Shown in pieces: positions 8,109-16,092 of a stretch of DNA of 64,000 nt. The position numbers and the translations under genes were made by a program. The notes beneath the pieces were generated by a model. It did no database searches. It was not told the origin of the DNA and worked only from the letters and a program-made list of their open reading frames with translations. The stretch comes from Piscibacillus sp052246295 (GTDB lineage: Bacteria; Bacillota; Bacilli; Bacillales; Alkalibacillaceae): assembly GCA_052246295.1 (NCBI GenBank), contig JBQQCO010000008.1, one strand, 5' to 3'. The stretch's first letter is position 1. Each line of letters begins with the position of its first letter.

Positions 8109-8195
8109 GCTGACCGTTCTTGCTAAGACACCATGTGTAAGGTTATATCTTGTTATAACGTTTACGATGGTGTTCAGCAATTGTGAACGGCCAGC
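8109..8195. repeat. 87-nt long imperfect hairpin
   Basis: Nested arms pair along the whole length: GCTGACCGTTC/GAACGGCCAGC, TTGCT/AGCAA, ACACCAT/ATGGTGT and GTAAGGTTATA/TATAACGTTTAC. It is flanked by A-runs on the left and T-runs on the right, so it can act as a terminator on either strand, yet it is much longer than a normal terminator. It sits just 3' of rpmE2. Confidence 0.7.
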
Positions 8196-8217
8196 CTCAT
8201 TTTTAAAACACCCTAAA

Positions 8218-8463
8218 TTAGTTAAGGTTGTATTTCTTCTTGAATCGATCTACACGTCCACCAACTTTGTCAGCTTTTTGCTTACCAGTGTAGAACGGGT
8301 GAGAAGCTGAACTGATTTCAACACGGATTAATGGGTACGTGTTACCGTCTTCCCATTCAATTGTTTCTTCAGATTCTAAAGTAGAACCAGTTAAGAATTT
8401 GAAATCAGAGCTTGTGTCTAAGAATACAACTTTACGGTATTCTGGATGGATATCGTTTTTCAT
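8218..8463 (-). CDS. rpmE2: Ribosomal protein bL31, zinc-free type B
   Basis: 81 residues starting MKNDIHPEYRKVVFLD with the type B loop (FLTGSTLESEETIEWEDG) and the C-terminal GKQKADKVGGRVDRFKKKY. It has no cysteine, so it is the C-minus, zinc-independent paralog. In B. subtilis the rho-tdk interval holds the zinc-binding rpmE, while the C-minus form (YtiA) lies elsewhere under Zur. I see no obvious Zur box upstream. ATG follows AAGGAG. Confidence 0.93.
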   Translation of the reverse strand: MKNDIHPEYRKVVFLDTSSDFKFLTGSTLESEETIEWEDGNTYPLIRVEISSASHPFYTGKQKADKVGGRVDRFKKKYNLN

Positions 8464-8590
8464 GCTATTACACTCCTTCTTGCCCTGAATCCTGTGGAAA
8501 CAGAGTTGTTTAACCGTCTTTTGACGGGAGAAAACTATCTTTTCATACAGAGTGATTATATCAACTGCTTATCATTTTTGCAAGAAGTTT

Positions 8591-9871
8591 TTATCTACGA
8601 GAACCTTTCATTTCATCATCCATGATTTTGAAAAATTCATCGTTCGTTTTCGACTGACGTAGGCGACGTAGGAATCGCTCTAAGAAATCGTTTTGATCCT
8701 GCATTGTTTTGCGGATGGCCCACATTTTATCCAGCTGTTCTTTTGGTAGTAAAAGTTCTTCTTTTCTTGTACCAGAACGTAATACGTCGATCGCTGGGAA
8801 AATTCTTCGGTTCGCTAGATGACGGTCTAAGTGAAGCTCCATGTTACCTGTACCTTTGAATTCTTCGTAAATGACGTCGTCCATGCGTGAGCCAGTATCA
8901 ACGAGTGCTGTTGCTAAAACGGTTAAGCTTCCGCCTTCTTCGATGTTACGCGCCGCACCAAAGAATCGCTTCGGACGGTGGAATGACGCTGGGTCAATAC
9001 CACCGGAAAGTGTACGACCACTTGGCGGGATTACTAAGTTGTACGCACGTGCTAGTCTTGTAATCGAATCTAGTAGGATTACAACATCTTGCTTGTGCTC
9101 AACTAAACGCATTGCACGCTCAAGAACAAGCTCAGACACTTTAATATGGTTTTCTGGTACTTCATCAAAAGTTGAGCTTACAACATCAACATCGTCCCCA
9201 ACAGAACGCTCGATGTCAGTTACTTCTTCAGGACGCTCATCGATAAGTAAGATAATTAATTTAGTATCAGGATGTTTTTCCGTAATACTGTTCGCCACTT
9301 CTTTAAGGATTGTTGTTTTACCCGCTTTTGGCGGCGCAACAATTAATCCACGCTGACCAAAACCAACCGGCGCCATCATATCAATAATTCGCGTTGATAG
9401 CATATTACTCTTTGTTTCTAATGTCATTTTACGATCTGGATATAGTGCTGTTAGACCTGGGAAGTGAATACGTTCTTTTGCACTTTCCGGATCATCCCCG
9501 TTGACAGCATCGACGTGTAGAAGTCCGAAATAACGCTCATTTTCCTTAGGCGGACGCGCTTTACCCGACACTAAATCCCCATTTCTTAAATCAAAACGAC
9601 GAATTTGCGATGCCGATATGTAAATATCCTCAGGGCTCGGCGCATAGTTAATCGGTCTTAAGAAACCAAAACCTTCGTTCGGAATGATTTCTAACACGCC
9701 ATCCACGAACATCTTGCCGTCCTTCTCTGCTTGCGCTTTTAATATCGCAAAAATTAATTCTTTTTTATTCAGTTTTGCATAATAAGAAACACCAAAATCA
9801 CGCGCAAGAGCATACAGCTCCTTCAACGTCTTCGTTTCTAATTCTGCAATCGTTAAAGTCTGTTCAGCCAC
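8591..9871 (-). CDS. rho: Transcription termination factor Rho
   Basis: 426 residues: N-terminal Rho_N helices (TLKELYALARDFGVSYYAKLNKKELI), a cold-shock-like RNA-binding domain with the GFGFLRP RNP1 strand, and a RecA-type ATPase (Walker A in APPKAGKTTILK, Walker B in VVILLDSITR, arginine finger region in ERFLRRLRQSK). Rho is a hexameric RNA translocase that ends untranslated transcripts. GTG start at 9871 after GAGTGGTG. It is located between rpmE2 and the NERD gene; in B. subtilis it directly follows glpX. Confidence 0.97.
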   Translation of the reverse strand: MAEQTLTIAELETKTLKELYALARDFGVSYYAKLNKKELIFAILKAQAEKDGKMFVDGVLEIIPNEGFGFLRPINYAPSPEDIYISASQIRRFDLRNGDLVSGKARPPKENERYFGLLHVDAVNGDDPESAKERIHFPGLTALYPDRKMTLETKSNMLSTRIIDMMAPVGFGQRGLIVAPPKAGKTTILKEVANSITEKHPDTKLIILLIDERPEEVTDIERSVGDDVDVVSSTFDEVPENHIKVSELVLERAMRLVEHKQDVVILLDSITRLARAYNLVIPPSGRTLSGGIDPASFHRPKRFFGAARNIEEGGSLTVLATALVDTGSRMDDVIYEEFKGTGNMELHLDRHLANRRIFPAIDVLRSGTRKEELLLPKEQLDKMWAIRKTMQDQNDFLERFLRRLRQSKTNDEFFKIMDDEMKGSRR

Positions 9872-10035
9872 AATTACACCACTCTTTAATATATTTTATT
9901 TTTATCATTTTATATGGATTAAAACTTGGAATGTCTCATGAAGTGAGATTAAGGGATCCATTGAGGTTGGCTACCACTCTATTCTATCCTTTTTTGCGGG
10001 AGGTTACAAGTGAGATTTTGAAATACTTGTGGCAG

Positions 10036-10158
10036 TGCGAGGTTATCTAATACTTTTTGTGATTTATCTACCCCTTTTTAAAATATATCTACCCCGAAAT
10101 TTGTCGACGGAGTAAAAATGGCTATTTTATCTACCCCAAAATTCAATTTATCTAACTA
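10036..10158. repeat. 21-bp phased array 7A (TATCTACC core), left flank of the NERD gene
   Basis: TATCTA occurs at 10044, 10065, 10086, 10128 and 10149, exact multiples of 21; the fourth position (10107) is degenerate. The tract is nearly identical to array 7B at 11297-11420 (an uninterrupted shared block covers about 75 bases) and more distantly related to 7C at 18930. The NERD stop codon lies at its right edge. Confidence 0.85.
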
Positions 10159-11148
10159 AAGTTGACGTAAATAAGAAATCATGTGATTAAAGTCTTCATC
10201 ATAATTAAAATCTAATATATATGTGGTTCCTTTATTAGTTCCGATTTTCTTATCCGTAAAGCGATATAGATTTTTTCTCATGAAGTGCGTGTTATTTTCG
10301 CCGAGCCACAATCGAGCTTTTTCATTGGTGATTTGTGGACCATAGATAAGGAAATAATCCTTTAAACCTCTCATTAATCCACCAGGGTCTTGGTTACTAC
10401 AATTTTTGCAGATGTAGGTGTTTCGCTCTCGCACCATCGATTTCTTAAAACAATTTAAACAGACCACTCCTGGTGCGAAGTCATTTTCTTCAATTTTATA
10501 TTTATGCATAAGTGATGGATCTAACGGATTATTCTCGGTGATGAGTATTTCCATTAAGTTTTCTGGATTTATGACGTGAGGATGATTTTGATAACGTTTC
10601 TGTAACTCCTGATACTCATAGGCAAGTTTATGGCCGTAAATAATTTGTGAGCTCGTTTGATTATCGCGCTTTAGAATTCCATTTTGATTTACTAGACATA
10701 CTAACGTTTCGATCGGCACGTGATACCCTTTTAGTTTAAGCCATTCGCTAAGTAATTCTCGTTGGCGTTCAACCTGCAGTGTGGGATCTTGATAAAGCTT
10801 TACCTGGTCTTCAAATACTTGAATTAATCCGCCTGAGTCATGATCCAAATACAGTGTACCTCTGTAATTTTTCACTTCAATAATGAGTAAAAATTGGTTT
10901 GTAATAAGTAGTAGGTCGATCTCAAAATTTTGACCTTGATAATAAAGTCGAAGGTTATAAAACCTGAGGTAGTTTTTATAAACAATGGGGTACAGAAAAT
11001 AGTTGATGGATTTTTCACCTTTGTGGCCAGCTTTATACATGGATAAATCTTTCTTCAGTAATGTGTAACCTACATGCGTCGGATTCAAATTAAACAAATA
11101 AGCAAGTTGCCTTAGTAATTTAATTGGTAAATCAGAAGTTTTTCCCAT
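10156..11148 (-). CDS. NERD-domain (nuclease-related) protein with zinc ribbon
   Basis: 330 residues. A NERD domain (about 40-160) has the PD-(D/E)XK-like layout: Glu45 in GEK, Asp78 in FEIDLLL, and Glu91-Val-Lys93 in IIEVKNYRG. A zinc ribbon follows (Cys230, Cys233, Cys247, Cys250), then a C-terminal region rich in Phe/Lys/Arg. NERD proteins are thought to be nucleases, but few have been tested; the target is unknown. ATG follows AAAGGAGGG. It interrupts the otherwise conserved rho-glpX neighbourhood and is flanked on both sides by nearly identical direct repeats, which suggests acquisition as a cassette. Confidence 0.85.
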   Translation of the reverse strand: MGKTSDLPIKLLRQLAYLFNLNPTHVGYTLLKKDLSMYKAGHKGEKSINYFLYPIVYKNYLRFYNLRLYYQGQNFEIDLLLITNQFLLIIEVKNYRGTLYLDHDSGGLIQVFEDQVKLYQDPTLQVERQRELLSEWLKLKGYHVPIETLVCLVNQNGILKRDNQTSSQIIYGHKLAYEYQELQKRYQNHPHVINPENLMEILITENNPLDPSLMHKYKIEENDFAPGVVCLNCFKKSMVRERNTYICKNCSNQDPGGLMRGLKDYFLIYGPQITNEKARLWLGENNTHFMRKNLYRFTDKKIGTNKGTTYILDFNYDEDFNHMISYLRQL

Positions 11149-11296
11149 AGTTCACCCTCCTTTTGATAACAAAAGGATTGCGTATCTAAATTGTGGTGTC
11201 AACGGGTAGAAAATTGGATTTTCTCTTATAGGAAAAACGGTTTTTCTGGGTGAAAATGTCGCAAACAAACAATTTCTAATAGGAAAATTAAAAAAC

Positions 11297-11420
11297 ACAC
11301 TTTTTATCTAACCCTTTTTGTAATTTATCTACCCCTTTTTAAAATATATCTACCCCGAAATTTGTCGACGGAGTAAAAATGGCTATTTTATCTACCCCTA
11401 AACACAATTTATCTAACTTT
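11297..11420. repeat. 21-bp phased array 7B, right flank of the NERD gene
   Basis: TATCTA occurs at 11305, 11326, 11347, 11389 and 11410, again multiples of 21 with the fourth position degenerate. It aligns with array 7A at a constant offset of 1261 bases. Bases 11149-11296 between it and the NERD gene hold an AT-rich leader in which I recognise no other element. Confidence 0.85.
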
Positions 11421-11430
11421 AGCCAAAAAA

Positions 11431-11457
11431 AACGTTTCCGACCCAAGCCGGAAACGC
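11431..11457 (-). terminator. Terminator of glpX
   Basis: AACGTTTCCG/CCGGAAACGCT stem with a run of eight T on the minus strand, 12 bases after the glpX stop. Confidence 0.85.
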
Positions 11458-11468
11458 TCCATGTGGAA

Positions 11469-12440
11469 TTATTGATCAGTAAACACGAGGTTTGGTTTTT
11501 TCTTTAGGCTGTGTTTGCCGTCGATGAAACGGACGGTGCCTGATTTGGCACGCATAACGAGTGTTTCGGTTGTTGCGATGCCGCCTTTAAATTGAACGCC
11601 TTTAAGGAGTTCGCCGTCAGTGATGCCAGTTGCAGCAAAGATAGCGTCGTCGCCTCCACAAAGGTCTTCCATGCGTAACACTTTATTGACGTCTTCGATG
11701 CCCATCTTGCGGCAGCGCTCGACTTGTTCATCGTTTTTTGGTACGAGGCGTCCTTGGATTTCACCGCCAAGGCACTTCAATCCAACTGCTGCTAATACGC
11801 CTTCTGGTGCACCGCCTTCTCCAAATAAAATGTCAACGCCTGTGTCATCAAAGGCTGTGTTAATGGCACCTGCTACGTCGCCTTCTGGGATCAATTTAAT
11901 GCGGGCGCCCGCTGCACGGATTTCATCAATGATTGCTTGGTGACGTGGGCGGTTTAAGACCGTGGCTACGACATCTTCAACGTCCTTGCCTTTAGCTTTG
12001 GCAACAGCTTTTAAGTTGTCCGTCACTGATGCGTTTAGGTCAATAGTACCAACGGCTTCTGGGCCAACAGCGATTTTTTGCATGTACATGTCTGGTGCGT
12101 GTAACATTTTGCCACGGTCAGCAATGGCAACAACTGCTAGAGCATTCCATGAACCTTCTGCTACAATGTTCGTACCTTCAACCGGGTCTACTGCGATGTC
12201 CACTTTAGGATTTTCCGCACTCCCTAGCTCTTCCCCTATGTATAACATCGGTGCTTCGTCACGTTCACCTTCACCGATGACAACACGGCCGTCCATAGGA
12301 ATTGTGTCAAATACTGTACGCATTGCTTCTGTTGCTGCGTTATCGGCTTCTTCTTTTTCTCCGCGACCCATCCAACGTGCTGAAGCTAATGCTGCGGCCT
12401 CAGTCACACGTACAATTTCCATTGATAAACTTCTTTCCAT
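11469..12440 (-). CDS. glpX: Fructose-1,6-bisphosphatase class II
   Basis: 323 residues. The GlpX family is recognised from MERSLSMEIVRVTEAAALAS, the metal-binding VDPVEGTN motif, GEGERDEAPMLYIGE and GEGGAPEGVLAA. It hydrolyses fructose-1,6-bisphosphate to fructose-6-phosphate in gluconeogenesis, a Mg2+/Mn2+-dependent lithium-sensitive enzyme. ATG follows GGAGGAG. It lies downstream of murA as ywjI does in B. subtilis, completing a carbon-metabolism block with tal and fbaA. Confidence 0.95.
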   Translation of the reverse strand: MERSLSMEIVRVTEAAALASARWMGRGEKEEADNAATEAMRTVFDTIPMDGRVVIGEGERDEAPMLYIGEELGSAENPKVDIAVDPVEGTNIVAEGSWNALAVVAIADRGKMLHAPDMYMQKIAVGPEAVGTIDLNASVTDNLKAVAKAKGKDVEDVVATVLNRPRHQAIIDEIRAAGARIKLIPEGDVAGAINTAFDDTGVDILFGEGGAPEGVLAAVGLKCLGGEIQGRLVPKNDEQVERCRKMGIEDVNKVLRMEDLCGGDDAIFAATGITDGELLKGVQFKGGIATTETLVMRAKSGTVRFIDGKHSLKKKPNLVFTDQ

Positions 12441-12470
12441 GTTAAAAAGCTCCTCCCCTAAAATGACACG

Positions 12471-13757
12471 TTATGAATTTTGGTACTGCTTGATTTCTTC
12501 ATCCGTTAAATCTTCACGCCAAACTTTCGCGCCTAAGTTTTCTAACTTCTGACTTAAATTTGCATATCCACGATCAATGTGTTCAACACCAACAATTTCA
12601 GTAACACCTTTGGCCATGAGACCGGCAACCACAAGTGATGCCCCTGCGCGTAGGTCGGTTGCTTTAACTTTTGCACCTTCTAATTGCGTTGGACCTGTAA
12701 TTACAGCCGAGCTACCCTCAACTTTAATATTCGCATTCATTCTGCGCAGTTCATCTACGTGTTTAAAACGAGCTGAATAAATCGTATCAGTCACAATGCT
12801 TGTTCCTGTCGACTGTGTTAACAGTGCTGTAAAAGGCTGTTGCAGATCTGTTGGAAAACCTGGGTAGACTAGCGTTTTAATATCGACGCTCGATAAAACT
12901 TTATCCGTCGTAATAATTAAACGGTCATCTTCTTCAACGATTTTAACACCCATTTCGCGCAATTTAGCCGTTAACGACTCTAAGTGAATCGGAATGACAT
13001 TATCAACGACTACTTCTTTCCCCATAGATGCCGCGATAATCGTGTACGTCCCTGCCTCAATACGGTCTGGGATGATCGTGTGCTGACAACCGTTTAGTTT
13101 ATCAACACCTTGAATTCGAATGACGTCCGTACCGGCACCCTTAATGTTGGCACCCATGCTGTTCAGAAGCGTTGCTACGTCAATGATCTCTGGCTCTTTT
13201 GCTGCGTTCTCAATAACCGTTTTCCCTTTTGCGCGAACAGCTGCAAGCATAATATTAATCGTTGCGCCCACACTAACAACATCTAAGTAAATTTTAGCGC
13301 CACGAAGCTCATCTGCTCTTAAATAAATCGCACCTTGTTCGTTGGTTACTTGAGCACCTAATGCTTCAAATCCTTTAATATGCTGATCGATTGGTCTAGG
13401 GCCTAAGTTACAACCTCCAGGCATACCAATAACAGCCTTCTTAAAACGCCCAAGCATTGCGCCCATAAAATAGTAAGACGCTCTTAACTTTTTAACTCGG
13501 CCGTTCGGTAAAGGCATTGAAACCATGCTTGAAGAATCAATGGTGACATCTTCACCATTTTGCTCTACCTTACCCCCGATATCTTCTAAAAGGCCTTTTA
13601 ATGTTTGGATATCTGAGATGTCTGGGAGACCTTCTAAAGTTACTTCACCTTCAGCCAAAATCGTTGCCGGGAGTAAAGCAACGGCACTATTTTTGGCTCC
13701 ACTAACTCGCACTTGACCTTGTAACGTGTGTCCACCTTCGATGAGTAATTTTTCCAT
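12471..13757 (-). CDS. murA: UDP-N-acetylglucosamine 1-carboxyvinyltransferase
   Basis: 428 residues, full length. Lys22 is in the GAKNS motif and the catalytic cysteine is Cys116 in GMPGGCNLGPRPIDQH, so fosfomycin sensitivity is expected. It transfers enolpyruvate from PEP to UDP-GlcNAc, the first committed step of peptidoglycan synthesis. Its position between tal and glpX identifies the second Firmicute paralog (MurAB/MurZ type of B. subtilis). ATG follows AAGAGGAG. Confidence 0.95.
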   Translation of the reverse strand: MEKLLIEGGHTLQGQVRVSGAKNSAVALLPATILAEGEVTLEGLPDISDIQTLKGLLEDIGGKVEQNGEDVTIDSSSMVSMPLPNGRVKKLRASYYFMGAMLGRFKKAVIGMPGGCNLGPRPIDQHIKGFEALGAQVTNEQGAIYLRADELRGAKIYLDVVSVGATINIMLAAVRAKGKTVIENAAKEPEIIDVATLLNSMGANIKGAGTDVIRIQGVDKLNGCQHTIIPDRIEAGTYTIIAASMGKEVVVDNVIPIHLESLTAKLREMGVKIVEEDDRLIITTDKVLSSVDIKTLVYPGFPTDLQQPFTALLTQSTGTSIVTDTIYSARFKHVDELRRMNANIKVEGSSAVITGPTQLEGAKVKATDLRAGASLVVAGLMAKGVTEIVGVEHIDRGYANLSQKLENLGAKVWREDLTDEEIKQYQNS

Positions 13758-13821
13758 TAAATAAGACTCCTCTTAAAATAATCTACCCTTATTATGTGAA
13801 AAAGGTTGAAAAAAATGCTTG

Positions 13822-14469
13822 TTACTTATTGGCTTGCTCCCAATCCGCTAAGAACTTCTCGATTCCTTGATCTGTTAAAGGATGCTTCACTAATTGCTCA
13901 ATAACTTTAAATGGAATTGTCGCGATGTGCGCACCGTGTAACGCTGCTTCTGTCACGTGCATTGGGTGGCGTACACTCGCTGCGATAATTTCTGATTCAA
14001 TTCCGTGACGGTCAAAAATTTCTGCAATCTCAGCAATTAAATTCATACCATTTTGACCAATGTCATCTAGACGGCCTAAGAATGGCGAAACATATGTCGC
14101 ACCTGCACGAGCTGCTAGTAACGCTTGGTTTGCTGAGAAGACTAGAGTAACGTTTGTTTTTACTCCCTGGTCTGTTAAGGCTTTACATGCTTTTAAGCCT
14201 TCTAATGTCATAGGTAGTTTAATCGTGATGTTCGGAGCGATTTTTACTAGCTCCTCTGCTTCTTTTAACATGCCTTGAGCATCTTCAGAAATAACTTCTG
14301 CGCTGACTGACCCTTCTGTCACAACTTCAGTAATTTCTTTTAAACGATCGTGAAAAGATACGTTTTCTTTTGCCACTAAAGAAGGGTTTGTTGTGACACC
14401 TGCTAAGATGCCTAAGCTATGCGCTTCTTTAATCTCATTAATATTCGCTGTATCAATAAAAAATTTCAT
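13822..14469 (-). CDS. tal: Transaldolase (short TalC/MipB type)
   Basis: 215 residues from the ATG at 14469, which follows AGGAGG. The frame stays open 78 bases further upstream, but that stretch is repeat element E3 and is not part of the protein. FIDTANINEI, GVTTNPSL and the Schiff-base lysine Lys84 in NITIKLPMT identify the short decameric transaldolase family. It moves dihydroxyacetone units between sedoheptulose-7-phosphate and glyceraldehyde-3-phosphate in the pentose phosphate pathway. It is downstream of fbaA as in B. subtilis. Confidence 0.94.
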   Translation of the reverse strand: MKFFIDTANINEIKEAHSLGILAGVTTNPSLVAKENVSFHDRLKEITEVVTEGSVSAEVISEDAQGMLKEAEELVKIAPNITIKLPMTLEGLKACKALTDQGVKTNVTLVFSANQALLAARAGATYVSPFLGRLDDIGQNGMNLIAEIAEIFDRHGIESEIIAASVRHPMHVTEAALHGAHIATIPFKVIEQLVKHPLTDQGIEKFLADWEQANK

Positions 14470-14489
14470 GATTTGCCTCCTAAAAAATT

Positions 14490-14616
14490 TTGCTACGTCA
14501 AAATGCTTCGCTTTCCTCAGGCACGGCATCAACTTCCCCAAACTCACATCCGTTCGTTTGGCGTGATTTTCTGCTCGTGCTGTTCCTGAAGGAGTCTCAG
14601 CATTTTGACTACGCTA
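14490..14616. repeat. Palindromic element E3
   Basis: A 127-bp palindrome: TGCTACGTCAAAATGCT at the left pairs with AGCATTTTGACTACGCT at the right, enclosing CTTTCCTCAGGCACG and CGTGCTGTTCCTGAAGGAG. It matches the inner half of element E1. It lies inside the fbaA-tal interval and would form a hairpin in that transcript. Confidence 0.8.
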
Positions 14617-14681
14617 TTAACACTCACATCTATCTTACTTTTTATACCATAAACTTTATTCGCCTAATTAAAACACGAAAA

Positions 14682-14709
14682 GGCCAACCCAAAATCTTCA
14701 GGATTAGCC
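14682..14709 (-). terminator. Terminator of fbaA
   Basis: GGCTAATCC/GGGTTGGCC stem (with G-U pairs) followed by TTTTCG on the minus strand, 15 bases after the fbaA stop. Confidence 0.6.
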
Positions 14710-14724
14710 ATCTTCATAATATTA

Positions 14725-15588
14725 TTAAGCTTTTTTCGACGAACCGAATTCGCGCATTTTACCAATAACGGTTTCTTTAATCTTGTCGCGACTTGGTCCT
14801 AAATATTTGCGTGGATCATATAGGTCAGGCTTTTCAGCTAACACTTCACGAACCACTTTTGCTTGAGCAATCTGGTTTTCAGTGTTGACGTTAATTTTTG
14901 CCGTACCTAATGAAATTGCACGTTGAATATCTTTTGTTGGGATACCAGTTCCGCCATGAAGAACTAAAGGTACTCCAGTTAACTGTTGAACTTCTTCCAT
15001 TCTGTCAAAACCTAAGTTCGGTTCACCCTTATAAGGACCGTGTACAGAACCTAACGCAGGCGCAAAGCAATCGACACCTGTTTCGCGTACCAAACGGTCA
15101 CATTCAGACGGGATTGCATAAGCAGCTTCAGCATCATCAACAATAATGTCGTCCTCTTGTCCACCAATTCGGCCTAATTCAGCTTCAACCGATACACCGT
15201 GTAGGTGCGCTAGTTCAACTACTTTTTGTGTTAATGCAATATTTTCGTCTAACGGTAAGTGAGAACCATCAATCATAACAGATGTGAATCCTGCATGAAT
15301 GGCTTCCGCACATTTTTCAAAACTTGAGCCGTGATCTAAGTGAATCGCCACTGGCACAGTTGTTTTATATGAATTCATCAGTTCTTTTACTAACGCCACG
15401 ACGACATTAAAGCCACCGCAATATTTCGCTGCTCCTTCTGAAACACCGATAATAACTGGAGATTGTTCTTCTTCAGCCGCTTGTAAAATTGCCTGAAAAT
15501 ACTCTAGGTTGTTAATATTAAATTGCCCAACAGCATAACCTTCTTTGTTTGCTTTATTGAGCATCTCTGTCATAGATACTAATGGCAC
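14725..15588 (-). CDS. fbaA: Fructose-bisphosphate aldolase class II
   Basis: 287 residues from GTG at 15588, nine bases after AAGGAGG, giving MPLVSMTEML as in B. subtilis FbaA. The zinc ligands are in HLDHG (His83, His86), GSVHGPYKG and HGGTG. The enzyme cleaves fructose-1,6-bisphosphate in glycolysis and works in reverse in gluconeogenesis with the nearby GlpX. An upstream in-frame ATG exists but lies before the ribosome site. It follows the spo0F-like gene in the same order as B. subtilis. Confidence 0.95.
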   Translation of the reverse strand: MPLVSMTEMLNKANKEGYAVGQFNINNLEYFQAILQAAEEEQSPVIIGVSEGAAKYCGGFNVVVALVKELMNSYKTTVPVAIHLDHGSSFEKCAEAIHAGFTSVMIDGSHLPLDENIALTQKVVELAHLHGVSVEAELGRIGGQEDDIIVDDAEAAYAIPSECDRLVRETGVDCFAPALGSVHGPYKGEPNLGFDRMEEVQQLTGVPLVLHGGTGIPTKDIQRAISLGTAKINVNTENQIAQAKVVREVLAEKPDLYDPRKYLGPSRDKIKETVIGKMREFGSSKKA

Positions 15589-15658
15589 AACTGGGTTCCT
15601 CCTTGTGATGTAAATCATACCTAATTAATAGAATACCAATTGCACCTTAAAATCGCAA

Positions 15659-16027
15659 CTATATCCTAACGCTTAGTCCTTCTAAAATTTGATGAATTTG
15701 TTGAACCGAAAAAGGTTTTTCTAACACATCATAAACCTTTAAATCTCCAATACTTTTTCGGACCTCTTTTTCTGCGATCCCACTCATTAATACAACTGGA
15801 ATGTCAGCATGTTGATCGTTTAGTTTTTTTGCGAATTCATCCCCGCGCATTGGTTCCATTAAGTAGTCTAAGAAAATGATTGTTGGTGATTTTGTTAAAG
15901 CTTCACTCAAGGCTTGATCTGAACGTTCAAATGAAGTGACATTATAATCTGCACGTCTAACAATTTCAGATAATAAGAGTCGAATACCTGGTTCATCGTC
16001 CACGACAAATACCTCATCTTTAATCAT
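15659..16027 (-). CDS. spo0F: Spo0F-like single-domain response regulator
   Basis: About 122 residues and a receiver domain only. The acidic pair is in VVDDEPGIR, the phospho-acceptor Asp in FLDYLMEP, the Ser/Thr switch in LMSGIA and the lysine in LEKPF. Spo0F relays phosphate from sporulation kinases to Spo0B. Position between pyrG and fbaA is exactly that of spo0F. The sequence is divergent: VDDQYGIR of B. subtilis is VDDEPGIR here and LDMKIPGMDG is LDYLMEPMRG. I call it Spo0F mostly from context. GGGGGG precedes two adjacent ATG codons; the second has better spacing. Confidence 0.7.
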   Translation of the reverse strand: MIKDEVFVVDDEPGIRLLLSEIVRRADYNVTSFERSDQALSEALTKSPTIIFLDYLMEPMRGDEFAKKLNDQHADIPVVLMSGIAEKEVRKSIGDLKVYDVLEKPFSVQQIHQILEGLSVRI

Positions 16028-16092
16028 CATAACCCCCCAATTGTTTTGCCAACTAATTTAACTTTACCAAATATGGGGAGTTAATCAATAAG

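Noticed and set aside
8464..8590. Zur box before rpmE2
   Set aside because: No inverted repeat resembling the Bacillus Zur consensus was found by eye.
13822..14547. Longer transaldolase of 241 residues
   Set aside because: The extra 26 residues are read from repeat element E3; AGGAGG and ATG at 14469 give the normal family N-terminus.
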